This document shows positions 1 to 8,012 of a DNA stretch of 64,000 nt, one piece after another; the first letter of the stretch is position 1, and each line of letters starts with the position of its first letter. The DNA is taken from NCBI RefSeq assembly GCF_002849695.1, contig NZ_CP018937.1, forward strand, positions 4,030,001-4,094,000, read 5' to 3'. The notes under the pieces were generated by a model that saw only the letters and a program-made list of their open reading frames with translations, did no database searches and was not told where the DNA came from. Position numbers and translations under genes: made by a program. This DNA is from Bacteroides fragilis. GTDB taxonomy: Bacteria > Bacteroidota > Bacteroidia > Bacteroidales > Bacteroidaceae.

Positions 1-475
1 GGAAAAGCCCCAACGGATGTCCGGACTCAATGACAAGGGTCTGTTCACGGGTCATCACTTCAAGGTATTGCTTTATCAGCCGATATTGCATCCAGTTCTG
101 ACACACCTGCCCGGTCTCACCATAAGTAACAAGTTCGTAGGGATAAAGAGCAATATCAAAACAGAGATTATTGTCAATCATCACCTGAAAAGCTTTGCCC
201 TCGATACAGTTCCCCCGGTATTCGTCAATGGGTTTAGCCTTGAGATCACCGGCCGGACGAAAACGGTATCCATAAATACGTCCGCGTGTTCGTAACTCCT
301 CCAGAAACTCAGGAGCCAGTTTTTCGTGCAAGTCTACAGGGATATAACGTAATGCATTCTTCAAGGCCGTGGCGGTCTGCGCCGGAGAAAGGGTATATCC
401 ACGGTCGGGTGCCCGGCGAATGCCTTCTACGAATGCCGGATATTCGGGCAACTGATTGCTGAGAGTCATTTTCAT
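1..475 (-). CDS. hutU: urocanate hydratase, 5' part (runs off window start)
   Basis: Urocanase converts urocanate to 4-imidazolone-5-propionate, step two of cytoplasmic histidine degradation. Translating the complement from the ATG at 475 gives an open frame to base 1 (158 codons). It starts MKMTLSNQLPEYPAF and contains RGNCIEGKAFQVMIDNN, YGETGQVCQNWMQYRLI and TLVIESGHPLGLF, stretches typical of urocanase N-terminal domains. The NAD-binding and catalytic parts would lie outside the window. A second in-frame ATG at 469 is an alternative start; neither has a Shine-Dalgarno sequence, which is normal for Bacteroides. The rest of a hut cluster presumably lies to the left (inference). Confidence 0.9.
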   Translation of the reverse strand, partial: MKMTLSNQLPEYPAFVEGIRRAPDRGYTLSPAQTATALKNALRYIPVDLHEKLAPEFLEELRTRGRIYGYRFRPAGDLKAKPIDEYRGNCIEGKAFQVMIDNNLCFDIALYPYELVTYGETGQVCQNWMQYRLIKQYLEVMTREQTLVIESGHPLGLF

Positions 476-529
476 AATAAATGGAATTAAGGATTGCAAA
501 CTGTCAGCGTTACAATTTGATAACTCTTC

Positions 530-560
530 GCAATATAGAAAAAAGGAAAGAATCTACAAA
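530..560 (-). promoter_or_regulatory. putative promoter of hutU
   Basis: On the minus strand TTTG (557-560) is followed after 19 nt by TATATTGC (530-537), a near match to the Bacteroides -33/-7 pattern TTTG-N19-21-TAnnTTTG. It lies about 55 nt upstream of the hutU start. The -7 box departs from consensus at its 3' end. Confidence 0.4.
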
Positions 561-623
561 GATTTCGGTAGGTTTATTAACGAAAGGTTAGAAGAATAAA
601 AGAAACCGGATAGCTAACGGCCG

Positions 624-1256
624 CTATTTCTCTTCTGCCTTCAACAGACGCAGATATTTATCGGTGATTTTGGCCGATTCGCTATTTTCATTCAGATAGG
701 CAGTCTTCCAGTCCGGATGGCCTTCGAGCAACTCCTCCATCCTCTCTTTCCCGACAAATCCCACTTTATTGGTTTCAGGATCTATCTCATAATATACCCG
801 TTTGGATATTAAAGCGGAAGCGGCAATGGCATCACCAAATTTACCGCCGAGCATTACATCCATTGTAGCATCGCTACCTGCGGCCACAGAACCAAGGGGA
901 ATGGCACTAAAATAGATATGATCTCCTATACGCAGGGCGGGAGCATACCAACCTCCGAAACGAAACTTTTTATAACGCAACCGTTTACAATTGATGTAAA
1001 GGGAGGTATCTGCCTGTACGGCATAACAACGGGACTTCAGATATTTGCACATGGAGTCGTCTGACCCGACACTGATCTTATAGTCAGCGCCACCGGTCAT
1101 CAGAATATGATTCTTTGTACGTTTTTCCACTTTCAGCGAAGTAACCGTATCTCCTTCACAAGCGAGCAGCCCTTTCAGATTGGAATATACGACATTCTGC
1201 GCAGTAACTTCCATCACCAGCCAACTCATCAACAGCAGGAAACACAATTTCTTCAT
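624..1256 (-). CDS. secreted protein of unknown function
   Basis: 210 residues with a clear Sec signal peptide: MKK, a hydrophobic core (LCFLLLMSWLVM) and probable cleavage after EVTA, before QN. The mature part has no motif I can assign with certainty. It contains a Gly/Ala-rich middle (GSVAAGSDATMDVMLGG) and ends in a charged Lys/Glu tail. It has two Cys pairs (CEGD, CKYL/CYAV, CKRL), which could form disulfides in the periplasm. It lies between hutU and the MutS-like gene and seems monocistronic. The start at 1256 is the only Met giving a full signal peptide. I do not recognise the family beyond a Bacteroides-type exported protein. Confidence 0.7.
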   Translation of the reverse strand: MKKLCFLLLMSWLVMEVTAQNVVYSNLKGLLACEGDTVTSLKVEKRTKNHILMTGGADYKISVGSDDSMCKYLKSRCYAVQADTSLYINCKRLRYKKFRFGGWYAPALRIGDHIYFSAIPLGSVAAGSDATMDVMLGGKFGDAIAASALISKRVYYEIDPETNKVGFVGKERMEELLEGHPDWKTAYLNENSESAKITDKYLRLLKAEEK

Positions 1257-1355
1257 AAACGCATCCTATTAAAGATTTTCACGGCGGAAAGGTACACCTT
1301 TTAACGAACCGGAGCAAGTTTTCAGAAGAAAAGTTTGAGAAAAAGGAGAGAAACA

Positions 1356-1387
1356 CTTGACTTTTGCTTAGCAATGTCGTATCTTTA
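1356..1387 (+). promoter_or_regulatory. possible promoter for a small RNA
   Basis: CTTG (1356-1359), 20 nt, then TATCTTTA (1380-1387), seven of eight matches to the fixed and free positions of the Bacteroides -7 box. No protein gene follows within 400 nt, but a strong terminator lies about 40-65 nt downstream of the expected start. Confidence 0.3.
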
Positions 1388-1392
1388 CTGAC

Positions 1393-1459
1393 AGAATCAT
1401 AAAGTACGTTCAATTTATATTAGGGATGAAAAAGGGAGGCCGTTGCTTCCCTTTTTTTA
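1393..1459 (+). ncRNA. candidate small RNA (about 67 nt)
   Basis: Inferred transcript from the promoter-like motif at 1356-1387 to the terminator at 1429-1458. Nothing on the plus strand upstream needs this terminator, because the two preceding genes face the other way. No homology to a known RNA family can be claimed from sequence reading alone. Confidence 0.25.
1429..1458. terminator. strong intrinsic terminator
   Basis: AAAAAGGGAGGC / CGTT loop / GCTTCCCTTTTTT, a 12-bp stem with one G-T wobble and a following run of seven T. The reverse strand also ends in a T run, so it could act both ways. Confidence 0.65.
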
Positions 1460-1511
1460 TGATTCGCCTTGCAAAACCCGACTTGAAAAACTTATATGAA
1501 ACATGGACAGA

Positions 1512-1585
1512 GGCTCTATCTACCTTGAAGCAAGGCTCTTCAGAAGTGAAACACCGGCTCTGTTCCATTCAAAGCAAGGCTCTCC
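1512..1585. repeat. degenerate direct repeat, 44-bp period
   Basis: Two copies of GGCTCT-N10-AAGCAAGGCTCT-YC begin at 1512 and 1556, giving four GGCTCT words spaced about 21-24 bp apart. Origin unknown; possibly a decayed small repeat element. Confidence 0.45.
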
Positions 1586-1787
1586 GCCCTCTCTTCCCGG
1601 TAGCAACGGACCGCAATGCCGATAGCATCCGGAGAGAACGTGGGTAGATAAGTGAACTTCTCCGGAAGGAACAGGAAAAACACTGAAGATTAGACCGGAA
1701 ACCGACTCTTACGTTAATAATCAGTAAATCTGCTCTTGACAAAAACAAGCTCCGGGCAAGAGAATGGCGTACTCACACTAAATATAT

Positions 1788-1795
1788 TATTTTTG
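1788..1795 (+). promoter_or_regulatory. -7 box of the MutS-like gene
   Basis: TATTTTTG, a perfect TAnnTTTG, 20 nt before the ATG at 1816. It predicts a leader of roughly 13 nt. No good TTTG box is seen 19-21 nt upstream. Confidence 0.4.
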
Positions 1796-1815
1796 CATTC
1801 AAACAACAGGAGAAC

Positions 1816-3630
1816 ATGGAACAATTGAATCTCATCATAGACACTTATCAACGAATCATCCTTGAATCGGAATCACAACTGGCAAAAGTTAAACGACACA
1901 TCTATCGTATCGGTACACTACGGTTGATACTTTTTGCAGCCGGAGTTGCGGGTATTATCTACTTCTGGAGTGAAGGCAGACTGGTGATCAGCGGCATCGC
2001 GGCAATCACCTTTATCCCTTTCCTGCTGCTGGTGAAACTGCATAACCGTTTGTTCCGCCAGAAAGATTATCTTGAAAAGAAGATAGAAATCAACCGCCAA
2101 GAACTGCAGGCCATTGCATACGATACGTCTGCTTTCGACAACGGAAAGGAGTTTATCGATCCGGCACATCTTTATACCTATGACCTGGATGTTTTTGGTG
2201 AGCATTCACTCTTTCAGTATATAAACCGTACCGCTACGCAACCGGGCAAAAAGAGACTGGCCGAATGGATGAACACACACTTGAAAAATAAAGCAGAAAT
2301 AGAGAAACGGCAGGAGGCTGTAAAGGAACTGGCTCCGGAATTGGAAATGCGTCAGCACTTCCGTATACTCGGGTTGCTGCATAAAGACAAAACGGCCGAT
2401 GAAGAAGAGATCAGGAACTGGGCAACAAGCCCGGAATATTACCGAAAAAAATGGTATTTCCGGACCTTAGCCATCCTTGTTCCGTTGGCCAATGCCGTCT
2501 GCCTCGGACTGGCTATAGCCGGTGTCATCTCGTTCACCACATGGGGAATTGTCTTCGCAGGTATAGGTCTCCTCAGCTCTTCTTTCTCAAAAGGTGTCAG
2601 CCAGATGCAGTCCGTATACGGCAAAAAGATGCAGATACTGACAACTTATGCACACCTGATTCATATAATCGAGGAAAAAGAGATGGAAAGCAGCGCACTG
2701 AAGCGGGTGAAAGGACTGGTGGGAGGTGAAAAGCAAACAGCTTCGCAAGCAGTGAAACGCCTCACTGCCTTGATGAACGCCCTGGACCAACGGAATAATA
2801 TGCTAATGCAATTTGTCCTGAACGGACTCTTCTTCTGGGAATTGCGTCAGGTAATGAAGATAGAAACCTGGAAAGAAAGTTTCGCAGCCAACCTCCCGCA
2901 TTGGCTTGAAGCAATCGGAGAAATGGACGCCTATTGCTCATTGGCCACTTTCGCCTACAATCACCCCGGATATGTATTTCCAGAAATCGCATCCAAACCA
3001 TTCTGTATGGAGGCCGAAGCACTGGGCCATCCGTTGATGGATCGAGATAAATGTGTACGCAATGATATTCAGATTGCAAAACGACCTTTCTTTGTTATTA
3101 TCACAGGAGCAAATATGGCAGGAAAAAGCACCTATCTGAGAACCATAGGGGTAAGCTATCTGCTGGCGTGTATAGGGGCCCCTGTCTGGGCGGAAAAGAT
3201 GAAGCTATATCCGGCACAGCTTATCACAAGTCTACGCACAACCGACTCTTTGACAGAAAATGAATCATACTTCTTTGCAGAGTTGAAACGACTGAAACTT
3301 ATTATCGATAAACTAAACTCGGGAGAAGAACTTTTCATTATACTCGACGAGATTCTGAAGGGAACGAATTCCATGGACAAACAAAAAGGGTCTTTCGCAT
3401 TGATCAAACAGTTTATGGCTCTGCAAGCAAATGGGATCATAGCCACTCACGACCTCTTGCTCGGTTCACTTATCGATTTATTTCCTGAAGACATCCATAA
3501 CTATTGTTTTGAAGCGGACATCACTAACAACGAACTTACTTTCTCATACAAACTCAGAGACGGCGTAGCACAGAATATGAATGCTTGTTTCCTGATGAAG
3601 AAAATGGGGATAGCCGTCATCAACGACTGA
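1816..3630 (+). CDS. membrane-anchored MutS-family ATPase
   Basis: 604 residues. The C-terminal third is a MutS-type ABC ATPase: Walker A GANMAGKST at about 431-439, Walker B/catalytic LFIILDE ending near 512, signature-like GTNSMDKQKGS and the switch ATHD. A core/lever-like region (DLDVFGEHSLFQYIN, TQPGKKRLAEWM) precedes it. The mismatch-recognition domain I of true MutS and the Smr nuclease domain of MutS2 are absent. Instead there are hydrophobic segments at about 33-73 (two helices) and 214-257, so the protein is predicted to sit in the inner membrane. Such proteins are usually annotated simply as MutS-related; a role in mismatch repair is unproven. SD-like AGGAG lies 5 nt before the start. 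It appears to be a single-gene unit, convergent with the next gene. Confidence 0.85.
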   Translation: MEQLNLIIDTYQRIILESESQLAKVKRHIYRIGTLRLILFAAGVAGIIYFWSEGRLVISGIAAITFIPFLLLVKLHNRLFRQKDYLEKKIEINRQELQAIAYDTSAFDNGKEFIDPAHLYTYDLDVFGEHSLFQYINRTATQPGKKRLAEWMNTHLKNKAEIEKRQEAVKELAPELEMRQHFRILGLLHKDKTADEEEIRNWATSPEYYRKKWYFRTLAILVPLANAVCLGLAIAGVISFTTWGIVFAGIGLLSSSFSKGVSQMQSVYGKKMQILTTYAHLIHIIEEKEMESSALKRVKGLVGGEKQTASQAVKRLTALMNALDQRNNMLMQFVLNGLFFWELRQVMKIETWKESFAANLPHWLEAIGEMDAYCSLATFAYNHPGYVFPEIASKPFCMEAEALGHPLMDRDKCVRNDIQIAKRPFFVIITGANMAGKSTYLRTIGVSYLLACIGAPVWAEKMKLYPAQLITSLRTTDSLTENESYFFAELKRLKLIIDKLNSGEELFIILDEILKGTNSMDKQKGSFALIKQFMALQANGIIATHDLLLGSLIDLFPEDIHNYCFEADITNNELTFSYKLRDGVAQNMNACFLMKKMGIAVIND

Positions 3631-3663
3631 TCCCCATGATATATTGAAACTTGAATTAAAGGA

Positions 3664-4203
3664 TCAATGCCCTTTGATCTTAGTCAAAAAAGCTGCGATG
3701 GAAGCTGCTTCCCCATTAGTGAAATAACGCACGGAAGTTATCGGGTTATAAGTATAGGGCACAAACTGGAACAGTTGTACGGCAGCAAACTTCTTATCTT
3801 CAGAAAGCATTACGTCTAAACGCAAATTTCCACTGGTACCTCCTTTAGCTGTGGACTGCAAAGAGAAATCACCCGACTTCACCATATCTGTCAATTCATC
3901 CAGATGCTTCAGATCAAAAAAGATGCTCTGCTCTTTGGCGACACTACCTGTCGGTAAATAAACAATCTCTTTGGATTTCCAGAACAGCCGGAAGACTCCA
4001 ACCAGGAATAAGGCAGTACCGAGCACCATAAGCCCCATACTGACAGTAGACGAACGGTCTTCCATTTCAAAGGTGGACACAAACGCGATCACTCCCGCCA
4101 ATAACATGACGCAAGAGAAGATAAGTCCTGAAATACTGGTACGTTTTGCAATATCTGGGTGTGAAGATGCAAAAATAGTTGCATCAATAGCTTGGGTTGT
4201 CAT
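3664..4203 (-). CDS. two-helix membrane protein of unknown function
   Basis: 179 residues. A short polar N-terminus is followed by two transmembrane helices at about 24-43 (SGLIFSCVMLLAGVIAFV) and 54-73 (MGLMVLGTALFLVGVF), then a soluble C-terminal domain of about 100 residues rich in Lys, Asp and Phe (FFDLKHLDELTDMVKSGDF). No catalytic motif is visible and I do not recognise the family. It is convergent with the MutS-like gene (33-nt gap), with no shared operon visible. The start at 4203 is the only Met placed before the first helix with its polar lead. Confidence 0.65.
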   Translation of the reverse strand: MTTQAIDATIFASSHPDIAKRTSISGLIFSCVMLLAGVIAFVSTFEMEDRSSTVSMGLMVLGTALFLVGVFRLFWKSKEIVYLPTGSVAKEQSIFFDLKHLDELTDMVKSGDFSLQSTAKGGTSGNLRLDVMLSEDKKFAAVQLFQFVPYTYNPITSVRYFTNGEAASIAAFLTKIKGH

Positions 4204-4310
4204 AATATCTAAGTTTAAATTATTAGTGGATAATAGCTGAAAATAGTACCATACCTATTTTTAGCAGGTACAGTAAATCAAAATAATAATAGAACTAATA
4301 AATTAAACTC

Positions 4311-4718
4311 CTATACGATAATGCGCCTTAGAGCGAAAACATAGTATTCGCTTACTGGATGACAACAATAAGAAGTAGTGGTATCATAGAGTTTTCCCCA
4401 CTGCTGAGACAAGGCAGCATCCCGGTCTGCCAACCTTTGGGCAAGACCTTTTAAAGAGAAAACATATTCGGCTGCTTGAATGCGCTGTATACGTGACATC
4501 GCAATTTGATGAACCTGAATACCTGCTCCGGCCAATTCGGCATCAGGAAAGTAAGGAGCCTGGGGATTGCTAACAGTTTCGTGCGTATCTCCTTTAAGCA
4601 CTGACATAGCCATATAGGTATCTTGTTCCGCCTGTTCTCCTGCGAAATAGTTGTTGGCTACACAATGAAGCGCTACAGCGAACAACATGAACAATATAAT
4701 TTTAATGAACTTTGCCAT
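4311..4718 (-). CDS. small exported protein of unknown function
   Basis: 135 residues from the ATG at 4718: MAKFIK, hydrophobic core (IILFMLFAVALHCVA), then a mature domain containing MSRIQRIQAAEYVF and a C-terminal segment YYVFALRRIIV. A Met four codons upstream (4730) is excluded as a start because it falls inside a perfect -7 box (4728-4735). Use of 4718 implies a very short or absent leader. I have the impression that similar short exported proteins with the RIQR and YVFALRRIIV segments occur elsewhere in Bacteroides, but function is unknown. Confidence 0.65.
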   Translation of the reverse strand: MAKFIKIILFMLFAVALHCVANNYFAGEQAEQDTYMAMSVLKGDTHETVSNPQAPYFPDAELAGAGIQVHQIAMSRIQRIQAAEYVFSLKGLAQRLADRDAALSQQWGKLYDTTTSYCCHPVSEYYVFALRRIIV

Positions 4719-4727
4719 ATCTACCTG

Positions 4728-4735
4728 CAAATATA
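4728..4735 (-). promoter_or_regulatory. -7 box just upstream of the 4311-4718 gene
   Basis: Reverse strand TATATTTG, a perfect TAnnTTTG. The expected transcription start (about 4720-4723) is only 2-5 nt before the ATG at 4718. Confidence 0.4.
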
Positions 4736-4798
4736 ACAGATTATTCAGTCAAACTGTTCATCTTCAAATCATTTTAAAGTATCTTTAGTAAAATCAAC

Positions 4799-4832
4799 AA
4801 AAAAGGCCACTCTTTCGAGTAGCCTTTTTTAT
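4799..4832 (-). terminator. terminator of the ribosomal supercluster, after rplQ
   Basis: Minus-strand AAGGCTACTC-GAAA-GAGTGGCCTT followed by TTTT: a 10-bp stem with one G-T pair and a GAAA tetraloop, 23 nt after the rplQ stop codon. Confidence 0.85.
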
Positions 4833-4854
4833 ATCTATAAGAATAATTGTTGAA

Positions 4855-5340
4855 TTATTCTGCTGATTCAGCTTTCGGTTCTTCAGTAGCGGGAGCTTCA
4901 GCAGCAGGAGCAGCTTCAGTAGCTTTCTTTGAACGACGAGTACGAGTAGCTTTCTTAGCAACTTTCTCTTTAGCCATGTTTTCGTTGTAGTCAACGAGTT
5001 CGATGAAGCACATTTCAGCATTGTCACCCAAACGGTTTCCTGTCTTGATGATGCGAGTGTAACCGCCCGGACGGTCAGCAATCTTCACAGAGATTTCTTT
5101 GAACAATTCTGTTACAGCAAATTTATCCTGCAAGTTGCTAAATACAACACGACGAGAGTTTGTTGTGTCTTCTTTAGACTTTGTGATCAAAGGCTCAACG
5201 AATTTCTTCAAAGCTTTTGCCTTTGCTACAGTCGTAGTGATTCTTTTGTGCTTGATCAAAGAACAAGCCATGTTAGATAACATAGCACTTCTGTGAGAAG
5301 CAGTACGACCTAAATGATTGAATTTTTTATTATGTCTCAT
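4855..5340 (-). CDS. rplQ: 50S ribosomal protein bL17
   Basis: 161 residues. The bL17 core occupies about 1-120 (MRHNKKFNHLGRTASHR, LIKHKRITTTVAKAK, RPGGYTRIIKTGNRLGD). It has the C-terminal Lys then Ala/Glu/Pro-rich extension common in Bacteroidetes (about 130-161, ending EEPKAESAE), so it is longer than the usual 120-130 residues. bL17 sits near the peptide exit of the large subunit. Last gene of the supercluster, 3 nt after rpoA, followed directly by a terminator; the rpoA-rplQ pair is the conserved end of the alpha operon. Confidence 0.97.
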   Translation of the reverse strand: MRHNKKFNHLGRTASHRSAMLSNMACSLIKHKRITTTVAKAKALKKFVEPLITKSKEDTTNSRRVVFSNLQDKFAVTELFKEISVKIADRPGGYTRIIKTGNRLGDNAEMCFIELVDYNENMAKEKVAKKATRTRRSKKATEAAPAAEAPATEEPKAESAE

Positions 5341-5343
5341 TTT

Positions 5344-6336
5344 TTATTCTTTATCTAATTTATATTTAGAAATATCGGTTCCAAACGACAGATTCAGACT
5401 TTCCAGCAAATCATCAAGCTCGGTAAGCGATTTCTTTCCGAAATTTCTGAATTTCAGCAAGTCAGTTTTGTTGAACTGTACCAAGTCGCCCAATGTTTCA
5501 ACATCAGCTGCCTTCAAACAATTGAGGGCACGTACTGACAGATCCATATCGACAAGCTTAGTCTTCAACAGCTGACGCATATGCAATACTTCTTCATCAA
5601 ACTCTTCGTTACCATCAACATCATTACTTTCAAGAGTAATCTTTTCGTCAGAGAATAACATGAAGTGATAAATCAGAATTTTAGCAGCTTCTTTCAGAGC
5701 TTCTTTCGGGTGAATGGAACCGTCGGTAGTAATTTCAAGTACCAACTTCTCGTAGTCAGTCTTCTGCTCAACGCGGAAGTTTTCTACAGCGTACTTAACG
5801 TTACGTATCGGCGTATAGATTGAATCGATTGGAATTACATTAACATCGGTACAATATTCGCGGTTTTCATCAGCGGGGACGTAACCACGACCTTTGTTAA
5901 TCGTAATGTCAATCTGCATAGTTGCTTTAGAATCTAAATGACAAATAACTAATTCCGGATTTAACACTTCAAATCCAGTCAAATACTTACCTATGTCACC
6001 TGCTTTAAATTCACTAGAATTCTCGATAGTGATGCTCACTTTTTCGCTCTCGAATTCTTCAACTACTTGCTTGAATCTCACTTGTTTCAGATTCAAGATA
6101 ATGTTGGTAACATCCTCTTTTACTCCAGGAACACTAGAAAATTCGTGCTCAACACCTTCTATGCGGATAGTGGTGATAGCAAAACCTTCTAATGAAGAAA
6201 GGAGGATACGGCGCAAAGCATTACCAACGGTAATACCAAAACCGGGTTCCAAGGGACGAAATTCGAATTTACCGAATTTGGCATCCGCTTCCAACATTAA
6301 TACTTTATCAGGTTTTTGAAATGCTAATATCGCCAT
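5344..6336 (-). CDS. rpoA: RNA polymerase alpha subunit
   Basis: 330 residues. The N-terminal assembly domain (about 1-230) includes the dimerisation block PGFGITVGNALRRILLSSLEG and GRGYVPADEN. A flexible linker leads to the C-terminal domain (about 250-330) with the DNA- and activator-contacting helix-hairpin-helix region (VRALNCLKAADVETLGDLV, FGKKSLTELDDLL). It nucleates polymerase assembly in the cytoplasm. It lies 11 nt after rpsD and 3 nt before rplQ, so it is co-expressed with ribosomal proteins. Length and both domains are normal. Confidence 0.98.
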   Translation of the reverse strand: MAILAFQKPDKVLMLEADAKFGKFEFRPLEPGFGITVGNALRRILLSSLEGFAITTIRIEGVEHEFSSVPGVKEDVTNIILNLKQVRFKQVVEEFESEKVSITIENSSEFKAGDIGKYLTGFEVLNPELVICHLDSKATMQIDITINKGRGYVPADENREYCTDVNVIPIDSIYTPIRNVKYAVENFRVEQKTDYEKLVLEITTDGSIHPKEALKEAAKILIYHFMLFSDEKITLESNDVDGNEEFDEEVLHMRQLLKTKLVDMDLSVRALNCLKAADVETLGDLVQFNKTDLLKFRNFGKKSLTELDDLLESLNLSFGTDISKYKLDKE

Positions 6337-6347
6337 GAAATTAATTA

Positions 6348-6953
6348 TTATTTAGAATACAATTCAACAATCAAATGCTCTTTAATGTTTTCAGGAATGT
6401 CTGCTCTTTCAGGAATGTGCAACAATTTGCCTACCTTTGAAGCTTCATCCCATTCCAACCAAGCATATTTGCTGTGATTGAAACCAGCGAGAGAATTAGC
6501 AATTACTTCCAAAGATTTAGATCTTTCACGAACGCCAATCAACTGACCCGGTTTAACTGCGTATGAAGGAATGTTCACTACCTGTCCGTCAACCGTAATG
6601 TGTCTGTGGCTTACCAACTGACGAGCAGCTGCACGTGTAGGAGCAATACCCAAACGGAACACAAGGTTGTCAAGACGACCTTCAAGCATCTGGAGAAGTA
6701 CCTCACCGGTAATACCTTTAGCTGTAGCTGCCTTTTCGAACAAATTGCGGAATTGTTTTTCTAATACTCCATAAGTATATTTAGCTTTCTGTTTCTCACG
6801 AAGCTGAATACCATATTCAGAAGTTTTTCTTTTTCTTGAATTTCCGTGCTGTCCGGGAGGATAGTTTTTCTTCGACAAAACTTTATCAGCTCCAAAGATA
6901 CCTTCACCGAATTTACGGGCTATTCTTGATTTTGGTCCAGTATATCTAGCCAT
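6348..6953 (-). CDS. rpsD: 30S ribosomal protein uS4
   Basis: 201 residues. The N-terminal part (MARYTGPKSRIARKFGE) lacks the zinc-binding cysteines found in some uS4. The S4 RNA-binding domain follows at about 90-155 (RLDNLVFRLGIAPTRAAARQLVSHRHI). uS4 is an early 16S rRNA assembly protein and in enterobacteria represses the alpha operon. A 119-nt gap separates it from rpsK upstream, the largest in this part of the cluster, and could house a regulatory leader or internal promoter; I saw no consensus promoter there. Confidence 0.97.
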   Translation of the reverse strand: MARYTGPKSRIARKFGEGIFGADKVLSKKNYPPGQHGNSRKRKTSEYGIQLREKQKAKYTYGVLEKQFRNLFEKAATAKGITGEVLLQMLEGRLDNLVFRLGIAPTRAAARQLVSHRHITVDGQVVNIPSYAVKPGQLIGVRERSKSLEVIANSLAGFNHSKYAWLEWDEASKVGKLLHIPERADIPENIKEHLIVELYSK

Positions 6954-7072
6954 TTCTTTTTAAATATTTAATTGTTTATTCATGAACTCAATTTGTTGCA
7001 GCCGCGATTACAGAGAAGAAATTAATGCAATCCAAAAACAAAATCAAGTATCATTTTTATTAAAGGTAAATC

Positions 7073-7462
7073 TTAAACTCTACGTCTTTTCGGAGGACGA
7101 CAGCCGTTATGCGGAAGCGGAGTTACGTCAATAATTTCTGTAACCTCAATACCTGCACCATGAATCGTTCTGATAGCAGACTCGCGTCCGTTACCCGGAC
7201 CTTTAACATATGCTTTTACCTTTCTCAGGCCAAGATCAAATGCAATTTTAGCACAATCCTGGGCAGCCATCTGAGCTGCATAAGGAGTATTCTTTTTAGA
7301 ACCTCTAAATCCCATCTTTCCTGCAGACGACCAAGAGATAATCTGCCCTTCACTATTTGCAAGAGAAACAATAATATTGTTGAAAGATGAATGAACATGC
7401 AATTGTCCATTAGCATCTACCTTAACATTTCTCTTCTTAGCTGCGACTGTTTTTTTTGCCAT
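7073..7462 (-). CDS. rpsK: 30S ribosomal protein uS11
   Basis: 129 residues with the uS11 platform motifs [33 protein letters not shown] and the basic C-terminus [10 protein letters not shown]. It binds the central domain of 16S rRNA near the E-site codon. It lies 11 nt after rpsM, inside the alpha-operon part of the cluster. A basic Lys-rich leader of about 12 residues ([12 protein letters not shown]) precedes the core. Confidence 0.97.
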
Positions 7463-7473
7463 ATCAACAATTA

Positions 7474-7854
7474 TTATTTAGTAGCTTTTTTCTTATTTGC
7501 AACGGTTTTCTTTCTACCCTTACGAGTACGTGCATTGTTTTTAGTGCTCTGACCTCTTACAGGCAGACCAATACGGTGACGTACACCACGGTAGCAACCA
7601 ATATCCATTAATCGCTTAATGTTCAATTGTACTTCAGAACGAAGATCACCTTCAACTTTATACTCTGCACCGATGATCTCACGAATCTTTGCAGCCTGAT
7701 CATCTGTCCAGTCTTTCACCTTCAGATCTTTGTCTACACCAGCTTTATCTAAAATTTTTGCTGAACTACTACGACCTATTCCATATACATAGGTCAACGC
7801 AATCTCACCTCTCTTATTTTGAGGTAAATCTACACCAACTATTCTTATAGCCAT
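7474..7854 (-). CDS. rpsM: 30S ribosomal protein uS13
   Basis: 126 residues beginning [20 protein letters not shown]. Helix-two-turn-helix region around 15-60, the [14 protein letters not shown] loop and the basic RTRKGRKKT tail are all present. uS13 contacts the P-site tRNA and forms intersubunit bridges. It follows rpmJ by 33 nt, the usual infA-rpmJ-rpsM-rpsK order. Confidence 0.97.
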
Positions 7855-7887
7855 ATACTAAATTATTTTTTTTGCAAAAATAATAAA

Positions 7888-8004
7888 TTATCCTTGACGT
7901 TGTTTATACTTAGGATTTTTCTTGTTAATAACATACAAACGGCCATTACGTCTAACGATCTTACATTCTGGCGTACGTTTCTTTAATGATGCTCTTACTT
8001 TCAT
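7888..8004 (-). CDS. rpmJ: 50S ribosomal protein bL36
   Basis: 38 residues read directly from the complement: MKVRASLKKRTPECKIVRR, then NGRLYVINKKNPKYKQRQG and stop. Only one Cys (Cys14) remains of the four zinc ligands of classical bL36, so this is the zinc-free (C-minus) form. It sits between infA (8 nt) and rpsM (33 nt), the expected place for rpmJ. It is too short for most length cut-offs. Confidence 0.95.
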   Translation of the reverse strand: MKVRASLKKRTPECKIVRRNGRLYVINKKNPKYKQRQG

Positions 8005-8012
8005 ATCTTATT

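Larger units (their letters stand above)
1257..1815. other. 559-bp intergenic region with terminator, possible sRNA and short repeats
   Basis: No convincing protein gene. It holds a possible plus-strand promoter (1356-1387), a strong intrinsic terminator (1429-1458), a degenerate 44-bp-period repeat (1512-1585) and a -7 box for the downstream MutS-like gene (1788-1795). A 73-codon frame at 1426-1647 starts inside the terminator stem and is probably not translated. Confidence 0.6.

Noticed and set aside
1426..1647. 73-codon frame on the plus strand
   Set aside because: Starts inside the terminator stem, covers the GGCTCT repeat and has no recognisable protein features.
4794..5081. 95-codon minus-strand frame inside rplQ
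   Set aside because: Overlaps rplQ in another frame; its Leu/Lys-rich tail comes from the repetitive Ala/Glu codons of rplQ.
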